Source: Tigriopus japonicus (Eukaryota > Arthropoda > Copepoda > Harpacticoida > Harpacticidae). From it: a DNA stretch of 64,000 bases. A program made the translations under genes and the position numbers. Location of the stretch: NCBI GenBank assembly GCA_010645155.1, contig CM021315.1:4295811-4359810 (forward strand). The letters run 5' to 3'. Below the pieces are notes generated by a model. That model was not told where the DNA came from. It saw only the letters and a list, made by a program, of their open reading frames with translations, and did no database searches. Shown here one piece after another: positions 59,901 through 64,000 of this stretch (positions within the stretch are counted from its first letter, which is position 1; every line of letters begins with the position of its first letter).

Positions 59901-60440
59901 TTGTCTCGGACTCCGTCTAGTTGACAGATTTATCAAAAAATCATATTTTCCATGCAGACAGGACGTATTATACCCAGAAACTGCAAATGAAATAAAAAAC
60001 TAGGGAGTTCCAAGTTTGTTCCATGTGGAACAGCTTTGATCATAATTCATGAACGATTGGATATGACATGCAAAGAAATAAGATCGACAACGGTGAATGG
60101 TCCTGAATGAAAATTGGATGAGCCAAGTCAAAAACTGAAAGGTACAAAACTGGCACGATATATTTTTAAGCTACCAGCTCAATGGCACATTCAACATAAA
60201 TCATGTGGTAAAATTGAGAAACGATTATGGCACAACATATATCTCGTCATTCATTTCAGGTTTTACCTCTATGAACACGACTGTTTACTTTTTGGATTCT
60301 ACGAGAACGGAAATTGGAGTTTCGGAATCAAAGATCAAGGACCACGTTCCAGCGGAAAAGAAGTCTCCATCCAATTGGACGCCGAAATGGCCAACGGGGT
60401 GACCAATGTTCAGGTCCGCAAAGCGGAATATCCGCTCTAA
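56971..60440 (+). CDS. Unrecognised multi-exon protein, plus paralogue (incomplete model)
   Basis: Supported exons are 56971-57037, 57145-57333, 57545-57778 and 57838 to about 58271 or its stop at 58362, plus a distant 60260-60440. Donors are AAG|GTATAT, AAG|GTATAC and AGG|GTAAGC; acceptors CCCAG|GTT, TTCAG|GTT and TATAG|CTT; introns of 107, 211 and 59 nt. The second and third exons align with the minus paralogue: EVYEIKLDPELVIHIG then TDRNPHLEGILDQRR, then LFLELPN and GAEIFMLEDTTIHKNWIVLI. The far 3' exon repeats its C-terminal module as GFYENGNWSFGIKD. The segment between 58.4 and 60.1 kb contains a transposon remnant and no convincing exon, so this copy may be split, truncated at 58362, or carry a long intron. 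The 5' end is not found. Its last stop is 12 bp from that of the converging lipase gene. Confidence 0.5.
58665..58892. mobile_element. Remnant of the GGGACGGGC-type element
   Basis: Sequence such as GGTACCATCAACAAATTTATCTGCCCTTTT and GGCTGAAATTTACAGATTG follows the left 230 bp of the elements at 18199 and 31948, with many substitutions. Its terminus is eroded and the right end is missing. It lies in the broken middle of the plus paralogue. Confidence 0.55.
58894..58923 (+). repeat. 30-bp exact copy of an upstream exon segment
   Basis: GGTAGAAAACCTCATCTATTGTGAACGAAT is identical to 57909-57938, which lies in the 57838 exon of the plus paralogue. It sits directly after the transposon remnant. 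Sequence before and after is unrelated. Confidence 0.85.
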
Positions 60441-60452
60441 AATGGTTTCAAC

Positions 60453-62492
60453 TCACTTTCGTGTACAACTATCGAAGGCTTTGATGTAATACGGCTTCAA
60501 ATGATCTAATATCATACGTTCCAAAATGATGAGTTCTCGCGTGAAACTCGCCGAATCTTGATTGACCACGCACATTTTTTCCGTCAGATCGTCTTCCTCG
60601 CCCTCGACGGGTTTCAACTTGTACAAATAATTGATAACACCCGGATGTTCTAAGAAGGGGAAACGGTCTTGTTTGATCTTTTGAATGACGGATTGGATCC
60701 TGGCAAAGTTTGCCTTGGTCTCGTCATCATTGTAGCCGATTAAAACCTTAAATTGATCCCTCTTTTCGATGTTGAGCTTGTCCACAGCTCTCACCATGGC
60801 CAACAATTTGGCAATTGAGCCCAAACACATACGTGGAACACAATCCTGGTTGTTGATATAAATATTGATGGCATCTTTCATATCTTTGGGCACTTGGCTA
60901 TCGGTCCGATAAACTGGGGGTGGAGCAATGGCCACGCATTGGATCTCTGTGTCTTTGGGTACATATTTCTCCTTTTCTTTTAAAATCACCATAGTAAGTA
61001 ACTCGGCCGTGCCCGCCCCCAAAGAATGCCCCGTGAGAATGAGACGATATCGGGGATGTTTTAGTAAAGTCTGACGTAGAATGTCCTTGACCTCTTCAAG
61101 AACCTTGCACGAACCTCGCATGATCCCTCGATGGGCGTGACCATCGAGGAATTCCTCATCGTCACAAATCAAATCGATGATAACATCGGTTAAACTGTGA
61201 GTACCTCTTATGGCTAGGACTAAAGATCCGATTTCGTGGTCCAAGAACAGGATAAATTTGGGCACATGGTCGCCATTGTCCTTGAAGTAGGTGTACACGA
61301 TATCGGTCTCATTAGGGATATCCATAAGTTTGGCCTGTTTGGTCGGATCTTCTTCGTCGGAGGCATCGTACACGCTCAAAGCATGATTACTGACCCGACG
61401 ATGAAGTTCAAAGGCCCCCCAATCGATTTGAGACTTCTTGGGAAGCGATTCGATCCAGGCTTGATCCAAATCATCTTGGACGGTTTTGATCAAGGCCAAG
61501 AGCACGAATAACGGAGAATCAAACTCTTCTTTGTCGATTTCGCCAAAATCGCGAAGGTTATCTGGAACAGGTTTGAGCTCTAAACTTAGGATGAATTAAT
61601 CCCATGAGTATTTAAGCTCACCGATGATATTGGTAACAAAATCAAAGGCCTCTTCCAAGGCTTGAGTGACGTAGCGTTCACGCAATCGCGTCCACAACTC
61701 CTCGGTTTTCATGGCCAAAATCTCGGACGCGTCTTCGCGCATCTCTTCAATCTTATTCCTCGCGTCTTCTTTGGCCATTTTGATCTTTTTATGCGTCTCA
61801 CTCAAATGTCGATCAAAGGTATCTCTGGCCGATTCTTCCTCCGTTTGACAATAAGCCACTCTGTAAAAGCAAATTCAAGCTCAAAAACTTACAAAACCTA
61901 AACCCAAGGCAAATGAACTTAAAAACTATCATCCACTAAATTCAAGACCTTCGGGTAGATACGCTAATCGGCACGGGTAAACTGAAGTTTCGAGTAGACA
62001 CCGCCCCCTTGGGATAAGAACGCCATCTGAGCCTGAAAACAAGGTGGCGACGGCTCAAGGCGGGCCAAGCAAGCCCATTCGTGGGCAAATCAAACTTACT
62101 GAATATATCGATGACCGATGTAGCCCAAACCCGCCGTCAACGCCGTTATCAGACTCAATTTCAAGCCGTCACTCGGGCTCTCAACACCGGATCTGGAACA
62201 AAATCGAAGGTTATTAACGATTCAACTTGCCTTTAAGTTCAAACTTCTATCTAACACAATCAATTCAAAGTCGCTCTGGGTTTCACCTGAAATATTTAAC
62301 GGTCCAAAAGGTCACGCCCAAAACGCCAAAGCCCAAGAGGGTGTAACGGAAGAGCACCCCCGGACGTTGGGTCCATGGAAACTCATTGGCACGCCCTCGA
62401 GATCGCCAGAAGCGGAGCCAAGGCGCGTTCCCGGTATCTGGGCGTGACTGAGTCCGCCATTGCTCGCTCCAACGAGCCAATCGACTGAACAT
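60453..62492 (-). CDS. Membrane-anchored class 3 (diacylglycerol-type) lipase
   Basis: Exons in transcription order: 62492-62287 (ATG in frame, hydrophobic LLGFGVLGVTFWTVKYF), about 62201-62101 (SLITALTAGLGYIGHRYI, a second hydrophobic stretch; donor ATTCA|GTAAGT), a third from about 62026, then 61860-61622 with a long charged, probably coiled-coil segment, and 61579-60453. The last exon holds the alpha/beta-hydrolase: the nucleophile elbow LTGHSLGAG (serine near 61015-61030), upstream LVLAIRGTHSLTD, and NNQDCVPR, where the catalytic Asp is expected. This is the lipase class 3 fold shared with sn-1 diacylglycerol lipases. Junction phases are 2, 2 and 1, but the third exon's 3' boundary does not give a clean phase to 61860; an internal acceptor at 61837 (GGAG|GAA) would. 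The intron 61580-61621 is only 42 nt. Substrate is inferred from the family. Confidence 0.85.
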
Positions 62493-64000
62493 CACGACCC
62501 GTTTCTATCGCCCATGGGATCTGTCAGACAAATCCATCTAATGAAAGCAAATAGATCGATCATGCACTGAAATCAAGGACTACAAAATCAGATTGAGTGA
62601 TTTACAAGGAAGGGGCATTCCCATGAACGTACAAATGGAAATATAATGGGGCGGATTAACGTGAAGAGAACAATTTGGTGGCGAGACTACAACATATGTA
62701 AATCTAATGGATTCGTCAAGTGTTTCTCACCTCGATTTTCTTGATGTTTATAAGTGAGCTCATTCAATGACGACATGTGACTTGATGTCGAAAATGTGAC
62801 AGGATTTGGCATGAATGGAAATACATAGAATACTCGCAAAAGCGGATCAACTGAATTTACAACGCTCGCAAGAATTTCGGCTCGTCAAGAAAACTTGATT
62901 TAAACTCTAAACATGGCTTTACTTCTTTTTAATAATAAGATCACGATCATTTGTGACAGGATAGTGCTTCTTAGATGAGGTGTAAAACAAATTTGGGAAA
63001 TTCCGGTCACGCTTTCCTTCTTGTATACTCAATTTTTTCTTACGTAGCTGAACGTGAGACAAATTCAGCCTGAGCCCACTGTCCATTATTCCACTCTATT
63101 TACGTTCGTGTCGTCCGCTACATTTATCATATGGAGTAGCGACTTTACTCTTACATTTGTTGATAACCTTTTGCATTACATTGAAACTTTTATTGTTTTT
63201 CTCCACGTTGACCACCAACGTCTTTGGAGTTACGGATATTGGGTTATATTATTTAAGATTACCCAAATTTATTCAAGAGTAGGACTGTTCATACTATGCG
63301 TAAGTGTAGTGCTTTTCCTCGCTCTGCCATCTTTTCCTCCGACTGTCCCTTCATTTTGTTTGCCTTCTGCCACATTAAATCATGGCTTTTTCGGCAGGGC
63401 AATACACTTTACATTTGAGATTGAATGAAATTGGTCGCAGTTTGATTTTGAAAAAAATAGCATGGTTGATCAAGGCATGAATATTAGGTTTGTCGAGAAC
63501 TTTTGCCAGTCCAGCGACGTAGACTGTCATTTTTAGGCATTGAATAACATCAGTTGTTTTTAAAAATTCTGCACGAAAATATTCGGTCTTGAGGATGGCC
63601 GCCTAGACCATCAGGCTTGCCAGTTTCTTGACGGCAATAACAACTTGATAGATTCTTGCCAACAATATGAAAGGGTAGCTCTGCTCACAGATCCAAAAAT
63701 AAATCAAATCGAGCAAGTATTAGCTCATTAGATTGTTATGTTTGTAGTCATCATCGTAACATTTAGTGGCAAAGGAAAACAAACACCAACTACGAATTGT
63801 TTGAACCGCTACTCCTCAAAGAAAACTTGTTTTTAATTTGTGACTCTAGTGACGTACATAAAACAAATTTATTAGATTGCCCTCTTGATAAGGGAACCAA
63901 CAAACAATTCAGGCCAAATCTTAGCACTTTGACCAAATGAAAAGTATTGATGTGTAACAGAATGAACCAAGAAAACCGGGTGCAATAAAAAATGGTCATT
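62493..64000. other. Right flank, no gene supported
   Basis: This includes the promoter side of the lipase gene. A hydrophobic frame at 63054-63428 has no ATG in good context, and its composition is what AT-rich DNA gives by chance. No transposon ends recognised. Confidence 0.4.

Noticed and set aside
63054..63428. Hydrophobic 124-codon frame resembling a membrane protein
   Set aside because: No ATG start in good context and T-rich DNA gives Phe/Leu/Ile by chance.

Overview
The window looks like nuclear DNA from an arthropod, most likely a crustacean and perhaps a copepod. The evidence is intron-containing genes with GT-AG junctions, several introns of only 41-80 nt, TATA-box genes for short secreted Ala/Pro-rich proteins whose intron follows the fourth codon (a layout common for arthropod cuticle-type proteins), an arthropod-style small heat shock protein, and abundant DNA transposons. 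The taxon is an inference; no marker gene fixes it. Layout: 1-10 kb has no gene I can support. 10-13.7 kb has two minus-strand genes, a TP53INP/DOR-like autophagy regulator and a three-exon small heat shock protein. 16.3-43.8 kb is a repeat-rich region carrying four dispersed copies of one small secreted-protein family (A 16.3 kb, B 25.6 kb, C 28.3 kb, D 43.3 kb). A and B look intact, C has lost its splice donor, and D has lost its donor and gained a stop. The TATA-to-ATG distance is exactly 65 bp in all four. Between them lie a broken mariner-type transposase, several hAT-type elements with 8-bp target duplications, two related elements with GGGACGGGC ends flanked by TA (one carrying a 1.15-kb near-perfect palindrome), a three-level nest of transposons at 34.2-37.3 kb, tRNA-derived SINE-like units, and a degraded Ty3/Gypsy integrase fragment. 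44-62.5 kb is gene-rich. It holds a three-exon CRAL-TRIO/SEC14-like gene, a possible small secreted peptide, and two multi-exon genes of one family I do not recognise, transcribed head-to-head (minus gene 53.2-49.5 kb, 705 codons in a clean five-exon phase-0 model; plus gene about 57-60.4 kb, more broken up). A membrane-anchored class 3 lipase gene converges on the plus gene with only 12 bp between stop codons. 62.5-64 kb shows no gene. The unfamiliar family at 49.5-60.4 kb is the best candidate for something undescribed. The nested and palindromic transposons and the decaying secreted-protein family are the next most interesting. All gene models come from reading frames, splice consensus and remembered family motifs; no search was run.
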